A stretch of DNA of 34,393 nt from a virus. Below, in pieces: positions 9,023 through 18,800 of this stretch (the first letter of the stretch is position 1; each line of letters opens with the position of its first letter). The notes beneath the pieces are model-generated. The model saw nothing but the letters and a program-made list of their open reading frames with translations, ran no database searches and was not told the origin of the DNA. The position numbers and the translations under genes are program-made. The stretch is taken from IMG/VR virus record IMGVR_UViG_3300031775_000015, positions 1 to 34,393 of that record; one strand, given 5' to 3'.

Positions 9023-10420
9023 TTATACTCCAAACCTTCCTCGTTGCGCTTGAAAATTTTGTACTATTTCGCCACGAGTTAAACCTTTTTTATAAACCCT
9101 GACACAAGCAATTTTACCATTAAAAAAGTAATCAGTCCCAGCGGCGTAAGCTCCAATCCAACAACCTCCACTGTTGGTACTGAGCGTTCCGGTAGCCGCA
9201 TCTGATGCTACTTCTGTGGTATTTTTATATAGTTTTTTTCTGTTACCATCGTAGGTAGCAGTTATCATGCTCCATTGCCCAGCCGTTGCGATACTTGAAG
9301 TGGCAACACTCGTATCATTTGAACTGGTTCCGTAAGTCCGGAAGTAACACGTTCCTCCAGCAGTAGTACTAAAAAATAAAGAATATTGCGTATTGAGTGC
9401 ACCCTTTTCAAAAATATGTCCAGTATGATTAGTATTAGTTGGATTAATCCATGCTTGTATTGTAACATTATTACAATTCATAGGTATAGCCCCAGCTTCA
9501 TCTTCCCCCTGCACTCCTTCAAAGTGCGTGTAATTACTCGGATTAAAAGTAAAATATCCACCATTAGTATTTCGGGTAAGAACGGGCCTATACTGAGCTC
9601 GCATATTAGAATTGCCGCATTGGTCAACCCATAAATCTTGTTCACTGGCTATACAATCCGCAATACTAGGATCGCTTCCATTTACTATATAACACTTGGG
9701 ACGACCCCAATAAATATCTACAGTCGGATCGGTTGAATAATAAAGATATTGGCGCTCATTAGCTTGAGTCTCGCTTGTATTGAAAATAGTGTTTCCTCCG
9801 GTATTGCAACCGAAACCCGATGTACTTCTTACTCCCTTGTTAGCGCCAAACATAGGATAAAAACCCCAATCTGAAACGTAAGGACTACCTCCCCCTCCTG
9901 CTACGGTACCCTCCGGAAACATATAAGAAATAGCTGCATACCAACCCCCCTCCGTAAAACTACCCCTACTTACACAAAAGTCATAAGGATTTCCTTGAGT
10001 GTTGCGATCAGACCATTGAAGAATGGTTTGGTTAACTCCATGGTTGCCGCCATATATGGTTCCGTTAGCTCCCTTCTCTATTACTTTAAAATAACGAACC
10101 CAGCGATATAAATTTGATCGAGTAATACTAAAAGCACTACTATTCCAACCTCCATCGGCACCACTGCTTGAATCATTATTGTAAGCTCTCCATATTATTG
10201 CCCTGTTGCCATGCGGGTCCGTTCTGTAAACTCTCGAGTTTTCACTGGTAGATCCATTTTGACCCCAATTACCAATACCTCCAGTACCAAGTTGCCATTC
10301 AGTAAAATGCTCCATGGCATCGGTGCCACTAAATTTGGTGGTGCTAGGTATTTGCGCTGCATCGACCGCGAAAACTAAAGAGTTTCGCGCTGCTAGAGGT
10401 ATTCCATAACTACTACTCAT
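9023..10420 (-). CDS. LamG-like jellyroll tail protein with large unassigned N-terminal domain
   Basis: 465 residues. The N-terminus MSSSYGIPLAARNSLVFAVDA matches the family pattern. Residues about 30-285 are an unassigned domain rich in Gly, Trp, Tyr and Asn, with a small cluster of Cys residues (CNTGG, KCYIVNG, ADCIAS, DQCGNSN) that other family members lack. It contains TDPTVDIYWGRPKCYI, in the place where relatives carry CBM-like sandwiches. Residues about 290-465 form a LamG domain with HFEGVQG, VTIQAWINP, QWSMITATYDG and ACVRVYKKGLTRGEI, then the tag QNFQAQRGRFGV. The start overlaps the end of the large fibre gene by 8 bp, so it is the first gene of the LamG array. A host-binding function is inferred from the fold. 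Confidence 0.87.
   Translation of the reverse strand: MSSSYGIPLAARNSLVFAVDAAQIPSTTKFSGTDAMEHFTEWQLGTGGIGNWGQNGSTSENSRVYRTDPHGNRAIIWRAYNNDSSSGADGGWNSSAFSITRSNLYRWVRYFKVIEKGANGTIYGGNHGVNQTILQWSDRNTQGNPYDFCVSRGSFTEGGWYAAISYMFPEGTVAGGGGSPYVSDWGFYPMFGANKGVRSTSGFGCNTGGNTIFNTSETQANERQYLYYSTDPTVDIYWGRPKCYIVNGSDPSIADCIASEQDLWVDQCGNSNMRAQYRPVLTRNTNGGYFTFNPSNYTHFEGVQGEDEAGAIPMNCNNVTIQAWINPTNTNHTGHIFEKGALNTQYSLFFSTTAGGTCYFRTYGTSSNDTSVATSSIATAGQWSMITATYDGNRKKLYKNTTEVASDAATGTLSTNSGGCWIGAYAAGTDYFFNGKIACVRVYKKGLTRGEIVQNFQAQRGRFGV
9028..9031 (-). promoter_or_regulatory. Shine-Dalgarno site deciding the 9021 start
   Basis: On the minus strand the sequence reads GGAGTATAATATG. GGAG lies six bases before the ATG at 9021. 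It overlaps the codons just before the upstream stop (9023-9025) and decides this start against the TTG at 9033. Most other starts in the window lack such a box. Confidence 0.7.
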
Positions 10421-13400
10421 TTTCTATTTTTTCTATTTCCACCTCTAATTTAGAGACATCTTTTCTTTCTGCATGTACTATATAATAATAATTTAGTTTT
10501 TCTTTTAATCTATCTGTATTTATGAAAACTTGATTATTTCTAATCTTTTCTATATATAAATTTTGATGATGTCCAATTGGGGTAAGTTGAACTGTAATAC
10601 TCTCTTCATCTACTAAATGAGTCCAATAATCTGGTAAATCAATAATTTTATAAGTAGATTTGCCCCGAATATAAACGCCATTTTCTGGCCCTTCCAAAGC
10701 GCCATACCGTAGACGCATATTTTCTTTTGTTGGATGGTCAATCAGGAATGATTTGGTTGTTGCTGCAAAAGAGCCGTTTACTTCAAGTGTGTGACTTGGA
10801 GCAGACGTTCCTATACCAACATTGCCGCCTTGCAACATGCAAATCCTAATGGCGCTGTTATCATAAATGTGCAGCGGATTTGTTACGGACTGGATGAGGT
10901 TGCTCGTGTTAGCAGCCTGAATATCCATCCGTTTAGTTGAGAAGGTGGTAGAAGAATACCTTACGGTAGTAGTGCCGATCACATCTAATTCATTTCCCGG
11001 ACTTGTTGTTCCTATACCCAAGCCTGTCGCATCAAGCCACATCGCCTTACCACTATCGCAACCCATGTATAGTCGTTTGCTACCCGATGTTCCACCAGCC
11101 ACAAACGCTGTTTGAGTTCCGTTTGATTTAAAACTAATTGAAGCCGCATCGCCTGTCGTTGGGCCGTCAACAATTACTGTAGTATCGCCACTCGGCCCTT
11201 TAACGTGCAGTTCGGCTGCTGGCGCAGAAGTACCTATACCAACATTACTATTTGAAAAATAAACGGCGTCTACATCAGCCCCGCCCTCTATTCTAAATCT
11301 TTCTGCCGAGGCATTACTGGCGTTATCCGTATACCAAATCTGGTCTTGAGCATCGTCTGATACGTAGGTGATGTTTCCACTGGCACCTTCGTTAGTGATA
11401 TTAAAAAAGAAAGCATTACTTTGAAGTTTGAGTTGGGTGTCGTCAGAGTTACTGGCACTTTTTACTTGTAAAGTTGTCGCTCCAGCACTTCTCACGTCCA
11501 ATGCGTAAGCTGGCGTAGTCGTTCCTATTCCAACGTTGCCCGATGCATCGATTCGTACTCTTTCTACGCTGTCCGTATATAATCTAACTTGCCCCGCTCC
11601 TGCAGCGGTAGCCCCTCTAAAATGTCCAAATCTTGCAGAGTGGTCAGTAGCACTATATCCAGACAAGTCCATAATAGCCCTCTCTGCTCCTGTTGTTGCG
11701 GCAGTACTATTACTTCCTGTTGAAATAAGCTGCCCGACAACTTGAAGCTTCTCAATGGGCGCAGCAATCCCGATGCCGACTCTGCCTACATTTGAGATTC
11801 TAACTTTTTCTGAAGGAGAGCCCGCTGTAGCTGTTAAGAACGCTAGGCCGGAGGATAAAGTAGTACCTGAATTAACCTCCGCTAAGGATTGAATTCTTCC
11901 CATTGCCTGCAAAGCCCCATCGCCTGCCCTTGCACCTAAAAAGTAAATTGCGCCGCCAAAACCTACGCCTGTAGTTCCACTCGAAGTAGATTCAATCCGT
12001 ATAACATCTGATGTTGTTGTTTCATTAGCTGTCTCTTCGGCTATATGAAGCTTATCACCCGGAGAACTTGTCCCTATCCCCACAGAATCAGTGCTAGTTG
12101 TCAGGTAAACGTCGGGGGCACTACGTGACCAAAACGAATCACCAGTGGTACCTTGAGTACCGTTGGTACCTTGAGTACCCGTGGTACCTTGAGCACCCGT
12201 GGTGCCCGTGGTACCTTGAGCACCCGTGGTGCCCGTGGTACCTTGAGTACCAGTGGTACCTTGAGTACCAGTGGTACCTTGAGTACCGGTGGTACCTTGA
12301 GTACCGGTGGTACCTTGAGTACCAGTGGTACCTTGAGTACCAGTGGTACCTTGAGTACCAGTGGTACCTTGAGTACCGGTGGTACCTTGAGTACCGGTGG
12401 TACCTTGAATACCTTGCGCACCTTGAATACCTTGAGAACCTGTAGCAGCCGCTTCTTCGATTACATTACCAGCGCTGTCAACCGCTAAGAACTTTGCGGC
12501 AGTTCCGGTGTGAGTTCCCGAACCATAAGTATTAAACTTAATTGCTCCACTTGAATCTATTTTAACTGCTTCAGTTATTCCACTTGTGGTCCCAACAAAG
12601 AATGCTAAATGGGTAGCAGCACCCGAACCTCCATCTAAAGCATATAGGCCCGCATACTCCTCTCCAGTGTTGCCTAAAGAAATGCCCCCAATTATATTAT
12701 TGTTCGAATTAGCTCCACCTGTAAAACTTAATTTAACGCCTATGTCTAAAGCTGTAGTAGTAGTCAAAGCTGTGACTGCTGAGCCGGTTAGGCCGACGGC
12801 AGGACGACTAGTGTGAAGCAATGTGGTTGGGCTACTTGTTCCTATACCAACACTACCCTTTGCATAAACCTCACCTACATCCGACACCGTAAAGTTTTCT
12901 GTTGATCCGTCCGTACTAATTGCAAGTGCCGTCTCTCCCGTGTCAGCTTGCTGGATGTGAACTACAGGTGTTGACCCTCCCGTGGCGGAGAGCTGGGTAA
13001 AGCTAACCAGTTGTCTTGTTGCTGAAGCAACAGTCCTTGAAACATGAAGCCCTCTTCCTGTCCCTGACTGAAAAAACTGTCCCAAAGTATTTCCATCATT
13101 CGTTGTTCCAGCGACATGTAATATTGAGCTTGGAGTAGCAATACCGATACCAACATTACCGTCCGCCAAAATAGTCATTCGCGCTGTCCAATGATTAGCG
13201 CCAGCACCCGTTGTTCCAAAGACTAACCTACCCGGAGTACTGTCTGCTCCTATGGTTCCATCCATAAAACACTCTATTGCAGCAGGCGAATTTTTAAAAT
13301 CTACCCCATCAAAAGCATGAAAATATATTCCTCCTGCTCGATCATCATCCAAAATAATAGTGGGAGAAGCATTACTACCCCTAGCTGATGTCAAATGTAA

Positions 13401-15827
13401 TGCTCCACCATAAACGTCAGGAGCACATCGGATAGAAGCAATCCCCTGAGTTCCAAGTTGTTGCAATAAAGGTGTCCAACTCCAACTCCCAAGTGGACCC
13501 ATAGCGTTAGAGCCACCAACAAGAACTTCATCAGTAATAGTGGTAGGATAAATTTCCCCATTACCCGAGTCCCGCGTCCAAAACGAATCACCAGTAGTAC
13601 CTTGAGAACCGGTGCTTCCTTGAGTGCCTTGAGAGCCAGCGCTACCTACCTGAGTAAAAACTTTATTATTACTATCAATAACAAGATAGCCTGTTTCTGC
13701 AGTCTTTGCGTTTAAGTCTTCTACAGTCAAAGCTCCTGATACCCATAAATCTCCAGCTAAATTTGTATTGCCATCATCAAAGAATTTTGCAACAGGCGGA
13801 TCAGCATCGCTTTGAGGATTAAAATGTATTGCATTGTCACTACCAACACCATAATATTCCAAAGACATTCCAGCGGTATCAGAAGAAGTCTCACTAAATT
13901 GAATAGAAGGCCTATTACTTGTTCCTGCTTTTAATAATAGTAAAGTCTCTTTTTCATTTGCTGTTCCAACTTTTTCGATTTGTACAGGAATACCCGCATC
14001 ATCAAGAGTGACATATTGACTAATATTTAAATTATCTGTTGCAGCATTATATACCGCAACGCCGCTATTCGTATCCCCGTCAAACAAACCAGTAGGAAAT
14101 CCCCCGCCGGTAATTCCTGCAATAATATCTCCTGAATTAAATTTAAGAATATCTCCAAAAGGTGACAAACCTTGAGGAGTAACTGTTCTCACGCTAAATT
14201 CATAATTAGCATAGTCATGAACAGGGTATATAAAGTGAGGCTCATATTCTGGAACAATCATTCCTGAATAATTAGTAGTAACTAATACTCCGGTAAGATC
14301 TCCCATAATTCCTCCCGTTCCAGCCGTAGGGCCACTAACTGATTGGGAGCCGGAAGTGTAAGTTGCTGTTCCTGTCTGGCCTGTAAGATAAGTTCCTGAA
14401 TAAAGGTCTCCTGAGACTAACGCCCCTTGACTCAAAAGATTTTGCCAAATCACATACTCTTGAGTGCCCGTATCAAATTCTCCTCCCCAGAATATTCGAG
14501 AACTTGTAGTATTTCCAGCAGCAATGGCTACCTCTGTAACAGAGGGCTGCCCCGTTAATGATCCCGGCGGAATATTTTCATAGGGATCTAAAATTATAGT
14601 ATGATCTAACCATTGTAATCCAACAGTCTCATAGGCAGAAAAAATAGGAGTAGCCGAAGCTCCACTATAAGCATAATCCTGCAAGGTAGTGTTAATGTCA
14701 AAAAATCTTTTATCTAAGCGACCTGAACCTGTGCCGTGAATGAATCTGTCGATCCCTTTAACCGTGGGCACATCCACTTGAATAAAATCACTTTTATCAA
14801 AAAGCTTGCCGCTTTCTATTATCTTTACTTGATAATAAATATCATCATCTGTTAAATCTTTTGCAAATTTGGCTAATACTTGAGTATCGACAACTTTATT
14901 AAAAGTATCTCTGGCCGCTAGAACCCTACCCTCAAATCCACTTGTATTAATATTATTAATTAAAGGATCTATAGCAAAAGGCTTTAATGAAGAGGGGTAA
15001 TAATAAGCTTGACCTGTTCCGAAACTATCTTCTAAGATTGCACCGTAATAAAAACCAGAGGTCTGAGGAGCCGAAAAGCTAAAATTTAAATTTGGATTAT
15101 CCTCTAATGTTAAGTCAAAATAGTGACTAACTTGCGGGCTGCTATAACCGGATATATCATCAATACGAAAATCTTGGTCAGTGGAACCATATATGTAAGC
15201 ACTTAATAATCCAGAACTTTTAGTGGAGCTTAAGTTTAACTGTATTTGGTCGCCAACACTAACGGTACCCCTTGTAACATCAGGAGATTTATTATTTAAA
15301 AAACAAATACCGGTGTCTTTACGGCCATAATAATCGGTAGAAATAACCTCTACTTGAAAACGCCGCTTATGTATACCGGCGTCATTAGAATCTTCACTGT
15401 TAGGTTGGTGAGGATAAAAAGAAAATAAATTGGTAAGTTGATTAGTGCTAAGTTGTAATTCAGCAGATTTCCCATCTCCCGTAGCCATAGTACTAATGAG
15501 TGTACCAGTCTCACTTCTTAAATTAACCTCAAAACCCTCAAATGCACTTAAAGAATATAAATCATCAGGAGAAAAAATGCTACCATCTACTGGGTTCACT
15601 AAATTCCACCTCAACAAAGGATCTCCTATAAAAAATTCCCCGCTAGCCACACGAACATCCGAACTGATTCCGCTGCCGCTACTAAACAACGGTAATGCGG
15701 AATTGTAAGAAAAAGGCTCTTTAAGAGGAGCGTTGTCCGCCTCATTAGCAATAAAAAATCCTGAAACTTTTAAAGCCGCTCCATAATCGGGCGGCTGGAC
15801 ATCAATAAATTGTTTAAATTTAGGCAT
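10413..15827 (-). CDS. large collagen-like and VGIG-repeat tail fibre protein
   Basis: 1804 residues. Residues 1-600 are beta-rich with fibronectin-III-like character (FQVEVISTDYYGRKDTG, YEFSVRTVTPQGLSPFG), like modules usually found after the J core. Residues about 730-757 are a short collagen-like GXY stretch and about 1130-1230 a long one (GTT-GTQ repeats). Both end in GTTGDSFW plus T/S and R. Eight VGIGT-type repeats of the form N-VGIGT-P-L-V-G follow or lie between them and probably form a beta-helical shaft. The C-terminal 110 residues (DHPTKENMRLRYGALEGPE, LPDYWTHLVDEESITVQL, HAERKD) match a terminal domain I recall from marine myovirus fibres. It is not a peptidase S74 chaperone, because no such catalytic motif is seen. 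It starts 2 bp after the J stop, so it is probably the central or side fibre carried on J. Confidence 0.9.
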   Translation of the reverse strand: MPKFKQFIDVQPPDYGAALKVSGFFIANEADNAPLKEPFSYNSALPLFSSGSGISSDVRVASGEFFIGDPLLRWNLVNPVDGSIFSPDDLYSLSAFEGFEVNLRSETGTLISTMATGDGKSAELQLSTNQLTNLFSFYPHQPNSEDSNDAGIHKRRFQVEVISTDYYGRKDTGICFLNNKSPDVTRGTVSVGDQIQLNLSSTKSSGLLSAYIYGSTDQDFRIDDISGYSSPQVSHYFDLTLEDNPNLNFSFSAPQTSGFYYGAILEDSFGTGQAYYYPSSLKPFAIDPLINNINTSGFEGRVLAARDTFNKVVDTQVLAKFAKDLTDDDIYYQVKIIESGKLFDKSDFIQVDVPTVKGIDRFIHGTGSGRLDKRFFDINTTLQDYAYSGASATPIFSAYETVGLQWLDHTIILDPYENIPPGSLTGQPSVTEVAIAAGNTTSSRIFWGGEFDTGTQEYVIWQNLLSQGALVSGDLYSGTYLTGQTGTATYTSGSQSVSGPTAGTGGIMGDLTGVLVTTNYSGMIVPEYEPHFIYPVHDYANYEFSVRTVTPQGLSPFGDILKFNSGDIIAGITGGGFPTGLFDGDTNSGVAVYNAATDNLNISQYVTLDDAGIPVQIEKVGTANEKETLLLLKAGTSNRPSIQFSETSSDTAGMSLEYYGVGSDNAIHFNPQSDADPPVAKFFDDGNTNLAGDLWVSGALTVEDLNAKTAETGYLVIDSNNKVFTQVGSAGSQGTQGSTGSQGTTGDSFWTRDSGNGEIYPTTITDEVLVGGSNAMGPLGSWSWTPLLQQLGTQGIASIRCAPDVYGGALHLTSARGSNASPTIILDDDRAGGIYFHAFDGVDFKNSPAAIECFMDGTIGADSTPGRLVFGTTGAGANHWTARMTILADGNVGIGIATPSSILHVAGTTNDGNTLGQFFQSGTGRGLHVSRTVASATRQLVSFTQLSATGGSTPVVHIQQADTGETALAISTDGSTENFTVSDVGEVYAKGSVGIGTSSPTTLLHTSRPAVGLTGSAVTALTTTTALDIGVKLSFTGGANSNNNIIGGISLGNTGEEYAGLYALDGGSGAATHLAFFVGTTSGITEAVKIDSSGAIKFNTYGSGTHTGTAAKFLAVDSAGNVIEEAAATGSQGIQGAQGIQGTTGTQGTTGTQGTTGTQGTTGTQGTTGTQGTTGTQGTTGTQGTTGTQGTTGTQGTTGTTGAQGTTGTTGAQGTTGTQGTNGTQGTTGDSFWSRSAPDVYLTTSTDSVGIGTSSPGDKLHIAEETANETTTSDVIRIESTSSGTTGVGFGGAIYFLGARAGDGALQAMGRIQSLAEVNSGTTLSSGLAFLTATAGSPSEKVRISNVGRVGIGIAAPIEKLQVVGQLISTGSNSTAATTGAERAIMDLSGYSATDHSARFGHFRGATAAGAGQVRLYTDSVERVRIDASGNVGIGTTTPAYALDVRSAGATTLQVKSASNSDDTQLKLQSNAFFFNITNEGASGNITYVSDDAQDQIWYTDNASNASAERFRIEGGADVDAVYFSNSNVGIGTSAPAAELHVKGPSGDTTVIVDGPTTGDAASISFKSNGTQTAFVAGGTSGSKRLYMGCDSGKAMWLDATGLGIGTTSPGNELDVIGTTTVRYSSTTFSTKRMDIQAANTSNLIQSVTNPLHIYDNSAIRICMLQGGNVGIGTSAPSHTLEVNGSFAATTKSFLIDHPTKENMRLRYGALEGPENGVYIRGKSTYKIIDLPDYWTHLVDEESITVQLTPIGHHQNLYIEKIRNNQVFINTDRLKEKLNYYYIVHAERKDVSKLEVEIEKIENE
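12129..12157 (-). repeat. 29-bp direct repeat, copy B
   Basis: This is the second copy of the repeat at 13578-13606, with one mismatch. It lies at the C-terminal border of the long collagen-like stretch and runs into the first of the 18-bp units. Confidence 0.85.
12141..12440 (-). repeat. 18-bp tandem repeat encoding collagen-like GTTGTQ
   Basis: The plus-strand unit is accagtggtaccttgagt (18 bp), with about nine consecutive near-identical copies in the core (roughly 12240-12410) and diverged or half-length copies on each side. It encodes Gly-Thr-Thr-Gly-Thr-Gln in the fibre. Because 18 is a multiple of three, slippage or recombination between copies would change shaft length without breaking the frame. 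Third-base A/G variation (cagt/cggt) is shared in blocks, suggesting copying of whole groups of units. Confidence 0.95.
13578..13606 (-). repeat. 29-bp direct repeat, copy A
   Basis: This stretch matches 12129-12157 at 28 of 29 bases. It encodes the junction where a collagen-like stretch ends and GTTGDSFW begins. The two copies are about 1.45 kb apart in the same fibre gene, so recombination between them would delete or duplicate one whole shaft segment in frame. Confidence 0.85.
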
Positions 15828-15829
15828 TT

Positions 15830-18800
15830 TTAATTACTTAATCCCGCGTTAAGTCGTTTCGATGGATCATATCTATAAATATCAAATGTCATATTAGCTG
15901 AATCTTGCTCTGTTCCTACTAAAATTGTGGCTTCCGTATTGTCAAATCCATCCAAACTAAACCTCACTTTCTCTCCAGAGGCTTTGTACACTTCTACTAT
16001 ATAACCTCCTGTATTTGTTTTATTTACACTATTATCGGCGGCTAATTGAGCAAAATTTAAGGTTAAATAAATATTTTTAATTGATGAGGCCCCAAAAGCC
16101 CCTAAAGTAGATATATTGGGAAAACGTGCATCAAATTCTGGAAGAACAGTATCTTTAGTAATGGTGGTAAAACTTGAAATCGGCCCGTTGCCGAAATCCT
16201 CTAACGGGTCGGGCAAAGACCCCACGTCAACAGTAATATTTTTGGATTGTTGAGTTTTAGTTAAATTTTGAGAATAGTCGACAGCACCGAATTTACTTCT
16301 ATTGTACATCATGCCTGTGATTTGATACTCATTAAAACTTTGCTCATTAATAGATATTAATCTATATTCAACCTCTTCAATTTCATATTCACTTACTGTA
16401 TTTTGTACAGACCAAATAAAACCTTTTTCCACTAAATTAAAATCTTCATCGGTCTTTTCAGAAATCGTAATAACATTTGTTTCGCTTACTGATTCGACAG
16501 TAAATTGTTTTATTTGAGTTTGTCTGGTGGCGTCTAACTCTTCAGCGGTCATACCCTCAGCAGGAACTTGATTCTCAACAGCTATTTTTAACTTAGAGTT
16601 AGCATCTTTATTTAATTCTCTAATCGTAGTGTTGGCTTTAGGTACAATAAAAGTTATTTTTTGACCGACGATATCTTGTTCTATTCCTTCGTCTAAAGTA
16701 ACAGTATTAGCCGCATAATCTATATCCTTAATTCTTCCCCCATATCTTTTGGAAGTTTTAAGCTTGTCTTGAACTTTCACCACATCTCCCGGCTTTAAAT
16801 AGCTGCCTTCTTGCCCTGTAGTGAATTGAATAGTATCGGTTTCAGTTTGGTTCGTGTAAAGCATCCATTTGGCTAAGCGATTCGCTTGCCCGCTAGAGGT
16901 TACGCCTAAAGCCACCACCTCTTTTTCCACGATGCCAAACTCTCTTATGCCTGCTGAATCCTCTACAAATTCTACTTTCGGCTTAAAGCTATCATCTCGG
17001 TCATTATATCGAACCGTAACGACTGTAGAACGCGAGGCTAAAGAACTCCCACTATAAACAAAAGTGCCGTCAGCTACATTGGCATTAGTAAAAAGCATGA
17101 CAGCCTCCTTAGCTTGATCATTAGCGGCAAAAATGTAACCCGAAGACCAGTAAAGCATTCCTCTGAAAATAGCAGCTATATCATTTAATGCATTAAAAGC
17201 ATTTTGTTTTTGATCTAAATATATGTTACAACTAAAACGAGGCTCTAAAAGTGGTAAGCCATGAAATTGAGTGGCGGCGCTTCCTTTTCTAATTTCTGAA
17301 TCGAAAGGCTCGCCTGCCATATAAGTAGTTACAAAATCAGAAGTGCTGTTTTGCTGGTTATTTAAATAACTTAAAACATAAGCATAAGCATTTTGTAACT
17401 TAGTTTTTTGCTGCTCTAAAAAAGCCTCTTGAATAGCAGGATAAGCCTCAAAAACCTCTTCTACATCGGGAGTTTTAACTATTTTAAAAGTAAAAATATT
17501 ATCAGCACTATAATTTCGATTAAAAATAAGTCTCTTGTAAGATTTATCTACTTTTGTATCACTGGCATTTTTATTATGATAAAAAACAACTAACCCTGTT
17601 TCGGGGAAACGTTCAAATAAAGCCTCTTTGCCTAATCTGTCTGCACCGCTGTCATCAATCGTGACTATTACTCCTCCTGTTTCGCACGTATAGTCAATAT
17701 CCGCATATTTACCTGAATATCCAGTGGGAACAAATTCATCACAATATTTTGCTATACTATATAAGTTCCATCGATCCACAAATTGATCTTTAAACCCGTA
17801 TTTTCCTATTCCATATCTTTCATTTGTAGCCAAATCATAAAAGCACCATGCAGGATTATCAGTCCATTTTTTAGTAGTAGCAAATTCTCCGTCCCAATTT
17901 CCCCTATACTGACGAGTTACAGTATTATAATTATTAGGAACACTGACTTTTGTCATTTTTACATCAAATCTTCTAGTGGGAGGCGCAGAAAATGCTCTCG
18001 CATCAAATAACATACCCATTATAGCACTATGAGGATAGGTAAGGTTTTGTTCAGTTATTTCACTGACCCTAGCAACTGCTAAATTTTTCTGCAATTTGAC
18101 GTCTCTCGCTCCTAGCTCACCGTCAATCCTAAATACTTTTACAAATCGATCTCTTCTATCTTTAGGTAAAGCGGGAGGCAAAACAATATTATAACTACGA
18201 GTGTAGCCTGATGTAGATATGCCATATATAGATCCTACCATATAAACTACGGACCCTCCTTCGCCCATAGTTAATTCGTCATCGGCATAGCCAGTTTTAA
18301 TGATGAAATTAACCATGACAGGACTTTGGTCTCCATCGCTGTGATTATATACTAAACCGCCGACACTTAGATCTAGTTGCACCCAATCTACAGAATCATT
18401 AGTAACAGTATGATTAGTATGAATAACTTGATTTTTTTCAGCCGTTCTTATTATATTAACTGAATCCAAATAAGGCACCGGATAAATAAAATTTCCAGCA
18501 AGCCTGAAGGAATTGCCGTATGCGTATTGCCATTTAGGACCTAAATTTATTGTTTGTCCATCGCCTCCTTGTACATTAAAAATACTCCCCCCTTGTATGA
18601 ATTGCTCACTTAAAGCCAAGCCCGGCATATTAGTATCAAGATTAACAGTCTGAATTGCGTTTGAAAAAGACAAAGCAGGATTATTAAACTTTACAAGAGC
18701 GCGTTGTTTTTCACGACCAGTTCTAAAATCTGCTAAAGTTCTATTAAAATTTAAAGTGTTAGAATCAGTATTTTTTACTGGAACATCATTTAAAATAATT

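Noticed and set aside
1-10420. Diversity-generating retroelement target regions in the LamG genes
   Set aside because: No reverse transcriptase, template repeat or C-type-lectin variable region is visible in the window, and the domains are jellyrolls. The rest of the genome would have to be searched.
10413-10770. Peptidase S74 intramolecular chaperone at the fibre C-terminus
   Set aside because: The C-terminal domain has a different conserved set (HPTK, LEGPE, LPDYW, AERKD) and lacks the S74 serine-lysine arrangement.
12141-12440. Possible CRISPR array
   Set aside because: The units are directly joined 18-bp repeats with no unique spacers, and they encode collagen-like triplets.
12098-12488. 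Long open frames on both strands over the 18-bp repeat
   Set aside because: A tandem repeat whose length is a multiple of three keeps several frames open. Only the minus frame continuous with the 1804-residue fibre makes a sensible protein.
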